Positions 6,612 to 14,797 are shown, counted from the first letter of the stretch. The stretch is 18,517 nucleotides of DNA from Alphaproteobacteria bacterium (GCA_947500965.1 CANMWW010000006.1:1-18517); one strand, 5' to 3'. Numbers and translations are program-made. Notes: a model not told the origin generated them from the sequence alone.

Positions 6612-6627
6612 CTCCTCTGGATGAACC
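6612..6627 (-). promoter_or_regulatory. Ribosome binding site overlapping an 11-nt copy of the terminator arm
   Basis: Minus-strand GGTTCATCCAG (6627-6617) runs into AGAGGAG (6618-6612). The same 11 nt forms the second arm of the terminator stem (6483-6473) and is the exact complement of its first arm (6496-6486). Locally CTGG and CCAG can also form a weak hairpin. Pairing with the terminator arm would affect both ribosome access and the terminator fold. Confidence 0.6.
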
Positions 6628-6637
6628 AGGCTGTCCC

Positions 6638-6733
6638 GGACTTCCGCAAGGCGCTTCGGTGCTCGCCAGGATCTGGCGCGTACCGCTACCGCCCAGGTTG
6701 AGGTCGGAAGTCCTCCCTACAGACCGCCTGTAC
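6638..6733 (-). ncRNA. Structured 5' leader of the Lys-rich micro-gene
   Basis: On the minus strand GGACTTCCG (6713-6705) pairs perfectly over 9 bp with CGGAAGTCC (6646-6638), closing a 58-nt domain. Inside it CGCCAG-ATC-CTGGCG (6679-6665) forms a 6-bp hairpin extended by GGT/ACC across a 3x3 internal loop. Upstream, TACAG-GCGGT-CTGTA (6733-6719) is a further 5-bp hairpin. I do not recognise a named riboswitch or SRP RNA; the fold is deduced by eye from complementarity only. Confidence 0.45.
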
Positions 6734-6737
6734 ACGC

Positions 6738-6768
6738 ATTAAGATCCCGGTTTCCAAGAAGGTGTCAA
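6738..6768 (-). promoter_or_regulatory. Candidate promoter of the Lys-rich micro-gene
   Basis: A perfect -35 TTGACA (6768-6763) lies in an AT-richer stretch. The best -10 is CTTAAT (6743-6738, four of six consensus bases) at a long 19-bp spacing. A start near 6730 would give a leader of about 125 nt. The -35 is convincing; the -10 is not. Confidence 0.45.
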
Positions 6769-6794
6769 GAGATTTCAACATCTGGTTCTTGACA
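6763..6794. repeat. Inverted repeat overlapping the micro-gene promoter (operator candidate)
   Basis: TGTCAAGA (6763-6770), a 16-bp spacer and TCTTGACA (6787-6794) form a perfect 8-bp inverted repeat. The left arm contains the minus-strand -35 hexamer. The right arm contains TTGACA facing the opposite way. It could be an operator for a dimeric regulator, or two opposed -35 boxes. Confidence 0.5.
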
Positions 6795-6878
6795 AGCCCG
6801 GAGCCACCACTATTGGGCCTCGCACCAAGATGTCGCCCCGCGCGCGCGGAAGCGCCCCAGATGCGGTGTGGCGCGGCT

Positions 6879-7799
6879 TCAGCGCGTGATCCCGAGCAAC
6901 GCGTCGGCGAACTGGCGCGCGTCGAACGCGGCGAGGTCCTCCGCGCTTTCCCCGACGCCGATGGCGACGACGGGTAGCGCGAACCGCTCCGCGATCGCGA
7001 CGAGCACGCCGCCGCGCGCCGATCCATCGAGCTTCGTGAGCACGAGTCCGTCGATGTCGACGAGGCGGCGGAAGATCTCGACCTGCTGCAGCGCGTTCTG
7101 CCCCGTCGTCGCGTCGAGCACGAGCAGCGTGCGATGCGGGGCGCTCGCGTCGCGCTTGCGCAGCACGCGCACGAGCTTCTGCAGTTCCGCCATCAGGTCC
7201 GCCTTGTTGTGCAGCCTGCCGGCGGTGTCGACGAGCAGCGAATCGGCGCCCGACTCCTGCGCGCGCTCGAGCGCCTGGTAGGCGAGCGCGGCCGGGTCCG
7301 TGCCGTCGGGCGCGCGGATGCACTCCGCGCCCGCGCGGCCGGCCCAGACCTCGAGCTGCGCCACGGCGGCGGCGCGGAACGTGTCGCCCGCGGCGATCAC
7401 GACCTTGCGGCCCTCGCGCGACAGGCGCAGCGCAAGCTTGCCGATCGTCGTCGTCTTGCCGCTGCCGTTCACGCCGACGACGAGCGTCACGTGCGGCCGC
7501 TTGCCGGCGTCGAGCGCGAAGGGCATGGCGACGGGCGCGAGGATCGCCGCGATGTCGTCCGCGAGCGCGCGCTTGACGGACTCGACCTCGACCTCGCCCT
7601 CCCATTTGCGCTTGCGCAGCGACTCGACGAGCTTGGCCGCGACGCCGGGCCCGAGGTCCGCGGCGATCAGCGCCTCCTCGAGCTCGCCCAGCGTTCCCGC
7701 GTCGACGCGCTTGCGCCCGAAGGCCGCGCCGATGCTCTCCGCGAGGCGCGTCGTCGAGCGCGAGAGGCCGGTCTTCAGCCGCTGGAACCAGGAGGCCAT
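6879..7799 (-). CDS. ftsY: Signal recognition particle receptor FtsY
   Basis: Predicted 306 residues. FtsY is the membrane-associated GTPase that receives ribosome-SRP complexes and delivers inner-membrane proteins to the translocon. Residues about 1-90 form the helical N domain, led by MASWFQRLKTGLSRST, an amphipathic segment suited to membrane contact. The G domain has GVNGSGKTTT (109-118), DTFRAAA (139-145), DTAGR (191-195), TKLDG (255-259) and GVGE (281-284). The long acidic A domain of E. coli FtsY is absent; short NG-type receptors are common in alphaproteobacteria. The start at 7799 is supported by GGAG 9 nt upstream. Only 5 bp separate it from the mtaB stop, so it is the last gene of dapF-mtaB-ftsY. 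Confidence 0.96.
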   Translation of the reverse strand: MASWFQRLKTGLSRSTTRLAESIGAAFGRKRVDAGTLGELEEALIAADLGPGVAAKLVESLRKRKWEGEVEVESVKRALADDIAAILAPVAMPFALDAGKRPHVTLVVGVNGSGKTTTIGKLALRLSREGRKVVIAAGDTFRAAAVAQLEVWAGRAGAECIRAPDGTDPAALAYQALERAQESGADSLLVDTAGRLHNKADLMAELQKLVRVLRKRDASAPHRTLLVLDATTGQNALQQVEIFRRLVDIDGLVLTKLDGSARGGVLVAIAERFALPVVAIGVGESAEDLAAFDARQFADALLGITR

Positions 7800-7804
7800 G
7801 TCGA

Positions 7805-9058
7805 TCAGCTCCGCGTCGCGAGAAGATGGTCCCGCGCCGCCGCGACGGCGCGCGCGCGCAGGAGCGTGCCGCGCGGCGCGGGCGCGTCGAGGCGCACGCG
7901 GGTGAAGTCGGCGGCGTGCCCGCCGAGGCCGTCGGCCTCCACGAGGACGTCGAGCCCCGCGCCCACCCGGGCGTCGAGATGCGCGCGCAGCAGCCGCGCC
8001 GCCTCGGCGCGCAGCGCGGCGGCGCGGCGCGCGACCTCCGCGGGCGGCACGCGCGGCATGCGCGCCGCCGGCGTGCCCGGGCGCGGGTCGAAGGGGAAGA
8101 CATGCGCGTAGGAGGCGCCCATCTCGCCGAGGATGGCGCGCGAGCGCTCCGCCGCGGCCTCGTCCTCGGTGGGGAAGCCCGCGATGACGTCGACGCCGAT
8201 GGCGATCGCCGGGCGCGCGCGGCGCAGCCGGCCCGCGATCGCGATCGCGCCGTCGCGCGAATGGCGCCTGCGCATGCGCTTGAGGACGAGGTCGTCGCCG
8301 GCCTGCAGCGAGAGATGCGCGTGCGGCATCAGGCGCTCCTCCTGCGCGAAGGCCTCGACGAGGTCGTCGTCGATCGCCGCGGGGTCGATCGAGGACAGGC
8401 GCAGCCGCGGCAGCGCGGGCACCAGCGCGAGCAGCCGGCGCAGCGCGCGCCCGAGCGACGGACGGCCCGGGAGGTCGCGGCCCCACGAGGCGAGGTCGAC
8501 GCCGGAGAGCACGACCTCGCCGACGCCCTCGCGCGCCAGCGCGCCGACGCGCGCGGCGAGCGCGCCCAGCGGCTGCGAGCGGCTGGGGCCGCGCGCGAAG
8601 GGGATGATGCAGAAGGTGCAGCGGTGGTCGCAGCCCTGCTGCGCGTCGACGACCGCGCGCGTGCCCGAAGGGCGCGCGCCGGGCGCCGGGTCGCGGAACG
8701 CGCGCTGCGCCATCGCGTCGCCGACCTCGACGCGCGGCCGCGTCGTGGCGCCGTCCCAGCTCGCGGGGTCGAGCTTCTCGGAGTTGCCCAGGACCCGCGC
8801 GACCTCGGGCATCGCGGCGAAGCCGGCGGCGTCGCGCTGCGCGGCGCAGCCGGTGACCACGATGTCGGCGCCGGGATGCAGGCGCTTGAGCCGGCGCGCC
8901 TCGCGCCTGGCGTCGCGCTCGGCGGCGGCTGTCACCGCGCAGGTGTTGAGGACGAAGGTCGGCCGCGCGAGCCGGCCCTCGGCGAGGGCGCGGATCGCCT
9001 CTGACTCGGCGGCGTTGAGGCGGCAGCCGAAATTGACGACCTCGACCGGCGCCGTCAT
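7805..9058 (-). CDS. mtaB: tRNA (t6A37) methylthiotransferase
   Basis: Predicted 417-residue radical-SAM enzyme that converts t6A to ms2t6A at position 37 of ANN-decoding tRNAs. The N-terminal UPF0004 domain has three cluster-binding cysteines (Cys12 in NFGCRLN, Cys40 in NTCAVT, Cys71 in VTGCAAQ). The radical-SAM CxxxCxxC is Cys143, Cys147 and Cys150 (GCDHRCTFCIIP). The C-terminal segment fits a shortened TRAM-like RNA-binding domain. The NFGCRLN opening fits MtaB better than MiaB or RimO. The ATG (9058-9056) overlaps the dapF TGA in an ATGA, indicating translational coupling. An in-frame start 72 bp upstream would lie inside dapF and is rejected. Confidence 0.93.
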   Translation of the reverse strand: MTAPVEVVNFGCRLNAAESEAIRALAEGRLARPTFVLNTCAVTAAAERDARREARRLKRLHPGADIVVTGCAAQRDAAGFAAMPEVARVLGNSEKLDPASWDGATTRPRVEVGDAMAQRAFRDPAPGARPSGTRAVVDAQQGCDHRCTFCIIPFARGPSRSQPLGALAARVGALAREGVGEVVLSGVDLASWGRDLPGRPSLGRALRRLLALVPALPRLRLSSIDPAAIDDDLVEAFAQEERLMPHAHLSLQAGDDLVLKRMRRRHSRDGAIAIAGRLRRARPAIAIGVDVIAGFPTEDEAAAERSRAILGEMGASYAHVFPFDPRPGTPAARMPRVPPAEVARRAAALRAEAARLLRAHLDARVGAGLDVLVEADGLGGHAADFTRVRLDAPAPRGTLLRARAVAAARDHLLATRS

Positions 9059-9897
9059 GCCAGGGCGAGCTCGCCCGTGAAGCTGGTCGCCACCGGCCCG
9101 GTCATCGTCACGTGGCCGTCCTCGCGCCATTCCATGCCGAGCTCGCCGCCGTCCAGCACCACCGTGGCGCGCCGGTCGCAGAGGCCGCGCCGCGCGGCGT
9201 TGACGATCGCCGCGCAGGCGCCGCTGCCGCAGGCCTCGGTGATGCCGGCGCCGCGCTCCCAGACGCGGAAGCGCAGCCGGTCGCGCGCGAGCACCTGCAC
9301 CACGCCGGCGTTCACGCGCTCGGGGAAGGCGGGATGGCGTTCGATGCGCGGGCCGAGGGCCGCGAGGTCGATGGCGTCCGCGTCGGCGACGAAGAACGTG
9401 GCGTGGGGGTTGCCCATCGAGCAGCAGGCCGGGTCGCGCAGCGCGCCGGCGCCGGCCTCGACATGCAGCGTGTCGCAGTCCCGCGCCAGCGGCACGTCGC
9501 GCCAGCCCAGGCGCGCGGGGCCCATGTCGACCTTCACCAGGCCACCGGCCACGCGCTCGGCGGGCAGCAGGCCGGCGATGGTCTGGACCACGGCCCGGTC
9601 GCGCCCCGCCTCGCGCATCAGCGTGTCGGCGATGCAGCGCGTGGCGTTGCCGCAGGCCCCGGCCTCGCTCGCGTCCGGATTGTAGATGCGCATGAAGACG
9701 TCGGCGGCCGGGTCGGCCGGGGGCTCGAGCACGATCAGCTGGTCGCAGCCGACCCCGCGCCGGCGGTCGGCGACCAGCCGCGCCATCGCCGGGTCGAGGG
9801 CGAGGGGGTCGCGCCGCGCGTCGATGACGACGAAGTCGTTGCCGAGGCCGTGCATCTTCGTGAAGCGGCGGCGACCGGCGGGGACCTGGGGGCTCAT
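9055..9897 (-). CDS. dapF: Diaminopimelate epimerase
   Basis: Predicted 280 residues. The enzyme interconverts LL- and meso-diaminopimelate for lysine and peptidoglycan synthesis, without a cofactor and using two cysteines. Visible: FTKMHGLGNDFVVID (12-26), the catalytic Cys82 in NPDASEAGACGNATRC and Cys223 in GITEACGSGAC, plus GNPHATFFV. ATG 9897 places the conserved FTKMHGLGND about a dozen residues in, as usual. Upstream extension reads through Gly/Arg-rich non-protein-like sequence. No Shine-Dalgarno precedes the ATG, and a TATATA box ends only 8 nt before it, so the message may be leaderless. First gene of dapF-mtaB-ftsY. Confidence 0.96.
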   Translation of the reverse strand: MSPQVPAGRRRFTKMHGLGNDFVVIDARRDPLALDPAMARLVADRRRGVGCDQLIVLEPPADPAADVFMRIYNPDASEAGACGNATRCIADTLMREAGRDRAVVQTIAGLLPAERVAGGLVKVDMGPARLGWRDVPLARDCDTLHVEAGAGALRDPACCSMGNPHATFFVADADAIDLAALGPRIERHPAFPERVNAGVVQVLARDRLRFRVWERGAGITEACGSGACAAIVNAARRGLCDRRATVVLDGGELGMEWREDGHVTMTGPVATSFTGELALA

Positions 9898-9905
9898 GGC
9901 GCCGG

Positions 9906-9935
9906 TATATATGAGGAAAGCCGAGGGCGGGACAA
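9906..9935 (-). promoter_or_regulatory. Promoter of dapF-mtaB-ftsY
   Basis: On the minus strand TTGTCC (9935-9930), an 18-bp spacer and TATATA (9911-9906). The expected transcription start, about 7 nt after the -10 box, falls within 1-2 nt of ATG 9897. Confidence 0.6.
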
Positions 9936-9957
9936 TTCGCCCGGCGCCGCGGGCCGC

Positions 9958-9986
9958 TTGACCCGCGCCCGGCCCGCCTCTAGAAA
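9958..9986 (+). promoter_or_regulatory. Promoter of ffh and the downstream ribosomal genes
   Basis: TTGACC (9958-9963), a 17-bp spacer and TAGAAA (9981-9986), a good sigma-70-type match. A start near 9993 would give a leader of about 150 nt. Its -35 box lies 22 bp from the -35 of the dapF promoter on the other strand, so the two units share one control region. Confidence 0.65.
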
Positions 9987-9992
9987 CCCGAT

Positions 9993-10144
9993 CGTTCAAG
10001 GGAAAACCCGAACCCCTTGGGCCACCCCGCACGACAGGCCGGTCCCGGCCTCGGAGGCGGGGCGGCTACCCCGGTCAGCGCGTCGCGCCCGCCGGGGTCG
10101 AACGCGTTTGGGCGAAAGGATCCTGGGGCCCCGGCCCCGACGCC
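9993..10144 (+). other. GC-rich leader of ffh
   Basis: This non-coding stretch holds a small hairpin AGGCCGG/CCGGCCT (10036-10042, 10045-10051) and a second, GGGGCC/GGCCCC (10125-10130, 10133-10138), between AAAGGA (10115-10120) and ATG 10145. If the second folds, it brings AAAGGA to about 10 nt of effective distance from the ATG. No conventional Shine-Dalgarno is present. I find no SRP RNA signature here. Confidence 0.35.
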
Positions 10145-11494
<1,350 letters not shown>

Positions 11495-11561
11495 GGCGCG
11501 CGGCCAGTACCCACCACCGACGATCCACGCAAAACCTACCGAAGAAGGACGAAGACGACAG

Positions 11562-11927
11562 ATGGCCCTCAAGATCCGCATGTCCCGCGCAGGGACCAGG
11601 CACCGCCCGTTCTACAAGATCGTGATCGCCGACAGCCGCAAGGCGCGCGACGGCGCCTTCGTCGAGCGCGTCGGTTCGTACAACCCGATGCTCGAGAAGG
11701 GCCACAAGGACCGCGTGGTCCTCGACGTCGAGCGCATCAAGCACTGGCTGTCGAAGGGCGCGACCCCGTCCGACCGCGTCGCGCTGTTCCTGCACCAGGC
11801 CTCGCTGGGCCCGAAGCCCGTGATCCACGAGACGCCGAAGAAGTCCGCCCCGAAGGCGAAGGCGCAGGAGCGCATCAAGGCCGCCGCCGAGGCCGCCGCC
11901 AAGGCGGCGGAAGCGGCGCAGGCCTGA
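11562..11927 (+). CDS. rpsP: 30S ribosomal protein bS16
   Basis: Predicted 121 residues. The first 80 or so are the conserved S16 core (MALKIRMSRAGTRHRPFYKI, VIADSRKARDGAFVERVGSY, NPMLEK). Residues about 92-121 are a Lys/Ala-rich helical tail, as in other alphaproteobacterial S16 proteins. bS16 helps assemble the 30S body. AAGGA at 11545-11549 lies 12 nt before ATG 11562, a slightly long spacing. The gene follows ffh by 67 bp and precedes rimM by 25 bp. Confidence 0.97.
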   Translation: MALKIRMSRAGTRHRPFYKIVIADSRKARDGAFVERVGSYNPMLEKGHKDRVVLDVERIKHWLSKGATPSDRVALFLHQASLGPKPVIHETPKKSAPKAKAQERIKAAAEAAAKAAEAAQA

Positions 11928-11952
11928 GCCCGGGCGCGCGCGGAGCGGCGGG

Positions 11953-12483
11953 TTGAGCGAGCGGCGGGTCATGCTGGGCGTCGTCACGGGCGCGCACGGC
12001 GTGCGGGGAGAGGTGAAGGTGAAGGCCTTCACCTCCGATCCCCGCGCGCTCGCGCGCTATGGCGCGCTCACCGACGCGTCGGGCGCGCGCAGCTTCGCCC
12101 TGCAGGTGCGCGGCGCGGCGCGCGGCCTCGCGATCGCGCGCATCGAGGGCGTCGACACGCGCGACGCCGCCGAGGCGCTGAAGGGCATCGAGCTCTTCGT
12201 GCCCCGCGCGAAGCTGCCGCGGCCGCGCCGCGGCGAGGTCTACATCGCCGACCTCGTCGGGCTCCGCGCGGTCACCGCGGCGGGCGACGAGGTCGGGCGC
12301 GTGGCGCGCGTGGTGAACTACGGCGCCGGCGACGTGCTGGAGATCGAGCGGCCTGGCCTGGAGTCGCTGCTCCTGCCCTTCGCCGCGCCGATGGTCGGCG
12401 AGGTCGACGTCGAGGCCGGGCGCGTCGTGGTGGACCCGCCGGCCGAGGTCGAGGCGCGCGGCGAGGAGCCGGGGCAGCCATGA
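11953..12483 (+). CDS. rimM: Ribosome maturation factor RimM
   Basis: Predicted 176 residues. RimM binds ribosomal protein uS19 and assists maturation of the 30S head. The N-terminal domain shows VMLGVVTGAHGVRGEVKVKAF and the C-terminal PRC-barrel shows RRGEVYIADLVGL and LLLPFAAPMVGEVDVEAG (motifs given piecewise). The start is TTG 11953, with GGAG (11942-11945) 7 nt upstream. ATG 11971 is in frame but would leave only a Leu before the conserved GVVTGAHG and has no ribosome binding site. The TGA overlaps the trmD ATG in an ATGA. Confidence 0.93.
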   Translation: MSERRVMLGVVTGAHGVRGEVKVKAFTSDPRALARYGALTDASGARSFALQVRGAARGLAIARIEGVDTRDAAEALKGIELFVPRAKLPRPRRGEVYIADLVGLRAVTAAGDEVGRVARVVNYGAGDVLEIERPGLESLLLPFAAPMVGEVDVEAGRVVVDPPAEVEARGEEPGQP

Positions 12484-13223
12484 CCTGGACCGCGCATGTC
12501 CTCACCATCCTGCCGGAGATGTTCCCCGGCCCGCTCGGCCATTCGCTGGCCGGCCGCGCCGCGGCGCGCGGCGACTGGCGGCTCGAGGTCTCCGACATCC
12601 GCGCCTTCGCCCAGGACCGCCACCGCAGCGTCGACGACACGCCGTGCGGCGGCGGGCCCGGCATGGTCATGCGCCCCGACGTGGTCGACGCCGCGCTCGC
12701 GGCGGCCCCGCCGGGGCTGCCCGCCTTCTACATGAGCCCGCGCGGCCGCCGGATCGACCAGGCGCTGGTGCGCGAGCTCGCCGCCGGCCCCGGCGCGACG
12801 CTGCTCTGCGGCCGCTTCGAGGGCGTCGACCAGCGCGTGCTCGACGCGCGCGGCATCGCCGAGCTCAGCCTCGGCGACTTCGTCCTGTCCGGCGGCGAGC
12901 CCGCCGCCATCGCCCTCGTCGACGCCTGCGTGCGGCTGCTGCCCGGCGTCATGGGCGAGGCTCTCTCCGCCGACGAGGAAAGCTTCGCCGACGGGCTGCT
13001 CGAATACCCGCACTACACGCGGCCGGCCAACTGGGCCGGGCGCGCCGTGCCGGAGGTGCTCGTCTCCGGCCACCACGAGAAGATCCGCGCCTGGCGCCGC
13101 GCCGAGGCCGAGCGCCTCACGCGCGAACGCCGGCCGGATCTCTGGAACCTCTACGTCGCGCGCGCCGCAAGGGGCGGCCGCGCGGCCTGGAACACGACAG
13201 CAGGAAAGGAAACCACCCCATGA
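12480..13223 (+). CDS. trmD: tRNA (guanine37-N1)-methyltransferase
   Basis: Predicted 247-residue SPOUT-class enzyme that methylates G37 of tRNAs to prevent +1 frameshifting. Family motifs: LTILPEMFPGPLGHS near the start, VDDTPCGGGPGMVM, LLCGRFEGVDQRVL, and the SAM-binding trefoil knot SLGDFVLSGGEPAAIALVD. Length and order are normal. The last 20 or so residues (RAARGGRAAWNTTAGKETTP) are a non-conserved tail that carries the rplS ribosome binding site in its DNA. It overlaps rimM by 4 bp and rplS by 4 bp, so translation of the three genes is probably coupled. Confidence 0.97.
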   Translation: MTWTAHVLTILPEMFPGPLGHSLAGRAAARGDWRLEVSDIRAFAQDRHRSVDDTPCGGGPGMVMRPDVVDAALAAAPPGLPAFYMSPRGRRIDQALVRELAAGPGATLLCGRFEGVDQRVLDARGIAELSLGDFVLSGGEPAAIALVDACVRLLPGVMGEALSADEESFADGLLEYPHYTRPANWAGRAVPEVLVSGHHEKIRAWRRAEAERLTRERRPDLWNLYVARAARGGRAAWNTTAGKETTP

Positions 13224-13612
13224 ACACGCTGCAGAACTTCGAGAAGGAGCAGATCGAGAAGCTCGGCCGCACGGTGCCGGAGTTCGGCCCGGGCGACACG
13301 CTTCGCGTCAACGTGAAGGTCATCGAGGGCACGCGCGAGCGCGTCCAGGCCTACGAGGGCGTCTGCATCGCGCGCAAGAGCGCGGGCATGTCGTCGAACT
13401 TCACCGTGCGCAAGATCTCGTTCGGCGAGGGCGTCGAGCGCGTCTTCCCGCTCTACAGCCCGCGCATCGACTCGATCGAGGTGATCCGCCGCGGCGACGT
13501 GCGTCGCGCGAAGCTCTACTACCTGCGCGGTCGCCGCGGAAAGAGCGCGCGCATCGTCGAGAAGGCCAGCACGACGCAGCAGGCCTCGGCCGGCGCGTCC
13601 GAGAAGGGCTGA
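13220..13612 (+). CDS. rplS: 50S ribosomal protein bL19
   Basis: Predicted 130 residues. Conserved bL19 patterns are FGPGDTLRVNVKVIEGTRER, QAYEGVCIARK, FTVRKISFGEGVERVFPLYS and KLYYLRGRRGKSARI, given piecewise. bL19 lies at the subunit interface and contributes to intersubunit bridges. The ATG overlaps the trmD stop (ATGA). AAAGGA (13204-13209) is 10 nt upstream. The tail after KSARIVEK is a short Ala/Ser/Gln-rich extension. It is the last gene of the ribosomal run; the next gene starts 45 bp on. Confidence 0.97.
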   Translation: MNTLQNFEKEQIEKLGRTVPEFGPGDTLRVNVKVIEGTRERVQAYEGVCIARKSAGMSSNFTVRKISFGEGVERVFPLYSPRIDSIEVIRRGDVRRAKLYYLRGRRGKSARIVEKASTTQQASAGASEKG

Positions 13613-13638
13613 CGCGGCCTGCGGCCGGCCGGCCGCGT
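13612..13638. repeat. GC-only hairpin between rplS and the efflux genes
   Basis: ACGCGGCC (13612-13619) and GGCCGCGT (13631-13638) form a perfect 8-bp stem with an 11-nt loop. A 16-bp palindrome, GCGGCCGGCCGGCCGC (13621-13636), overlaps it. No T-run follows on the plus strand, so it is not a convincing intrinsic terminator. It could be a partial barrier or a 3'-end protector. Confidence 0.45.
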
Positions 13639-13657
13639 GGCAAGGGGAGGAGAACGC

Positions 13658-14797
13658 ATGGGCGTCCTGCGCATCGGCGCGGCGCGCGCGGCGCGCGTCG
13701 TGCTCGCCGCGGCCGGCCTCTGGTCGGTCGCGCCGGACGCCATGGCGCAGGCACCCGCGCCGGGGCAGGCGCCCGCGGTGGTGGTCGCGAGGGCGGAGAT
13801 GCGCGCCCTCACCCAGCAGCGCGAGTTCGTCGGGCGCGTGCGCGCGCTCGAGCGGGTCGAGCTGCGTGCCCGGATCGAGGGCGTGCTGCGCGAGCGCCGC
13901 TTCGTCGAGGGCGCGATGGTCGCCGCCGGCGACCTGCTCTTCTCCATCGAGCCGGACCAGTTCGAGGCGTCGCTGGACCTCGCCAGGTCCGAGGTGGCCA
14001 AGGCCGAGGCGACGCTCGCCGACGCGACGTCGCAGCTGCAGCGCGCGCGCGAGCTGTCGCGCAACCAGAACATCGCCCAGTCGACCGTCGACCAGCGCGT
14101 GGCCGACGAGGCGCGCGCGCGCGCGCAGCTCCTCGCGGCGCGCGCCTCGCAGCGCCAGGCGGAGCTCGCGCTGGGCTACACGCGCATCGTCGCCCCGATC
14201 TCCGGTCGCATCGGCGAGGCCGCGCTGACGCAGGGCAACCTCGTCAACCCGGCTTCCGGCGTGCTGGCGACGATCGTGAGCCAGGACCCCGTGCACGTCG
14301 CCTTCCCGGTATCCGCGCGCGAGCTCCTCGAGGCCCAGCGCAAGGCCCGCGCGAGCGGCGAGGCGGGCCTCGTGGTGCGGCTGCGCCTCGCCGATGGCAG
14401 CCTCTACGCCGAGCCCGGCCGCATCGACTTCGCCGACGTCCAGGCCGACCGCAGCACCGACACCGTCGTCGTGCGCGCCAGGCTCCCGAACCCGCGGGCC
14501 GAGCTCATCGACGGCCAGACCGTGCGCGTCGTCGTCGAGGGCGAGCGGCCCGAGCGCGCGCTGATGATCCCGCAGGCCTCGCTGCAGCTCGACCAGGCCG
14601 GCGCCTTCGTGCTGGTCGTCGACCGCGAGAGCAAGGCGCAGGTCCGCCGCGTGAAGCTCGGCGCCGCGCGCGCGGGCTACGCCGCGGTCCTCGACGGGAT
14701 CGCGGAGGGCGACCGCGTCGTCGTGCAGGGCATCCAGCGCGTGCGCCCGGGCCAGCCGGTGGTCGCCACCGACGCGCCCCCGGGCCCGCGCGGCTGA
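13658..14797 (+). CDS. RND efflux periplasmic adaptor subunit
   Basis: Predicted 379 residues. The N-terminus (MGVLRIGAARAARVVLAAAG then LWSVAPDAMA) is a Sec signal peptide with likely cleavage after Ala30 (AMA/QA). There is no lipobox Cys, so the mature protein is soluble or only peripherally held, unlike lipid-anchored AcrA. The mature part has the barrel-sandwich (lipoyl-like) halves around VELRARIEGVLRERRFVEGA and GYTRIVAPISGRIGE. Between them is a helical hairpin with long Glu/Ala/Arg runs (about 105-170), followed by beta-barrel and membrane-proximal domains. The adaptor links the pump to an outer-membrane channel. ATG 13658 follows AAGGGGAGGAG at an ideal distance; an upstream GTG (13637) is rejected. 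The pump gene follows after 25 bp. Confidence 0.94.
   Translation: MGVLRIGAARAARVVLAAAGLWSVAPDAMAQAPAPGQAPAVVVARAEMRALTQQREFVGRVRALERVELRARIEGVLRERRFVEGAMVAAGDLLFSIEPDQFEASLDLARSEVAKAEATLADATSQLQRARELSRNQNIAQSTVDQRVADEARARAQLLAARASQRQAELALGYTRIVAPISGRIGEAALTQGNLVNPASGVLATIVSQDPVHVAFPVSARELLEAQRKARASGEAGLVVRLRLADGSLYAEPGRIDFADVQADRSTDTVVVRARLPNPRAELIDGQTVRVVVEGERPERALMIPQASLQLDQAGAFVLVVDRESKAQVRRVKLGAARAGYAAVLDGIAEGDRVVVQGIQRVRPGQPVVATDAPPGPRG

Noticed and set aside
6524..6742. Phe-rich plus-strand frame over the Lys-rich micro-gene
   Set aside because: The Phe run is the complement of AAG Lys codons. It has no ribosome binding site, while the minus strand has an excellent one.
6789..6817. 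TTGACA on the plus strand as a promoter
   Set aside because: No good -10 lies 16-18 bp downstream and it would read antisense into ftsY. It is kept only as part of the inverted repeat.
9987..10144. SRP (4.5S) RNA gene upstream of ffh
   Set aside because: The conserved apical GGAAGGAAGC-type hairpin and its internal loops are absent.
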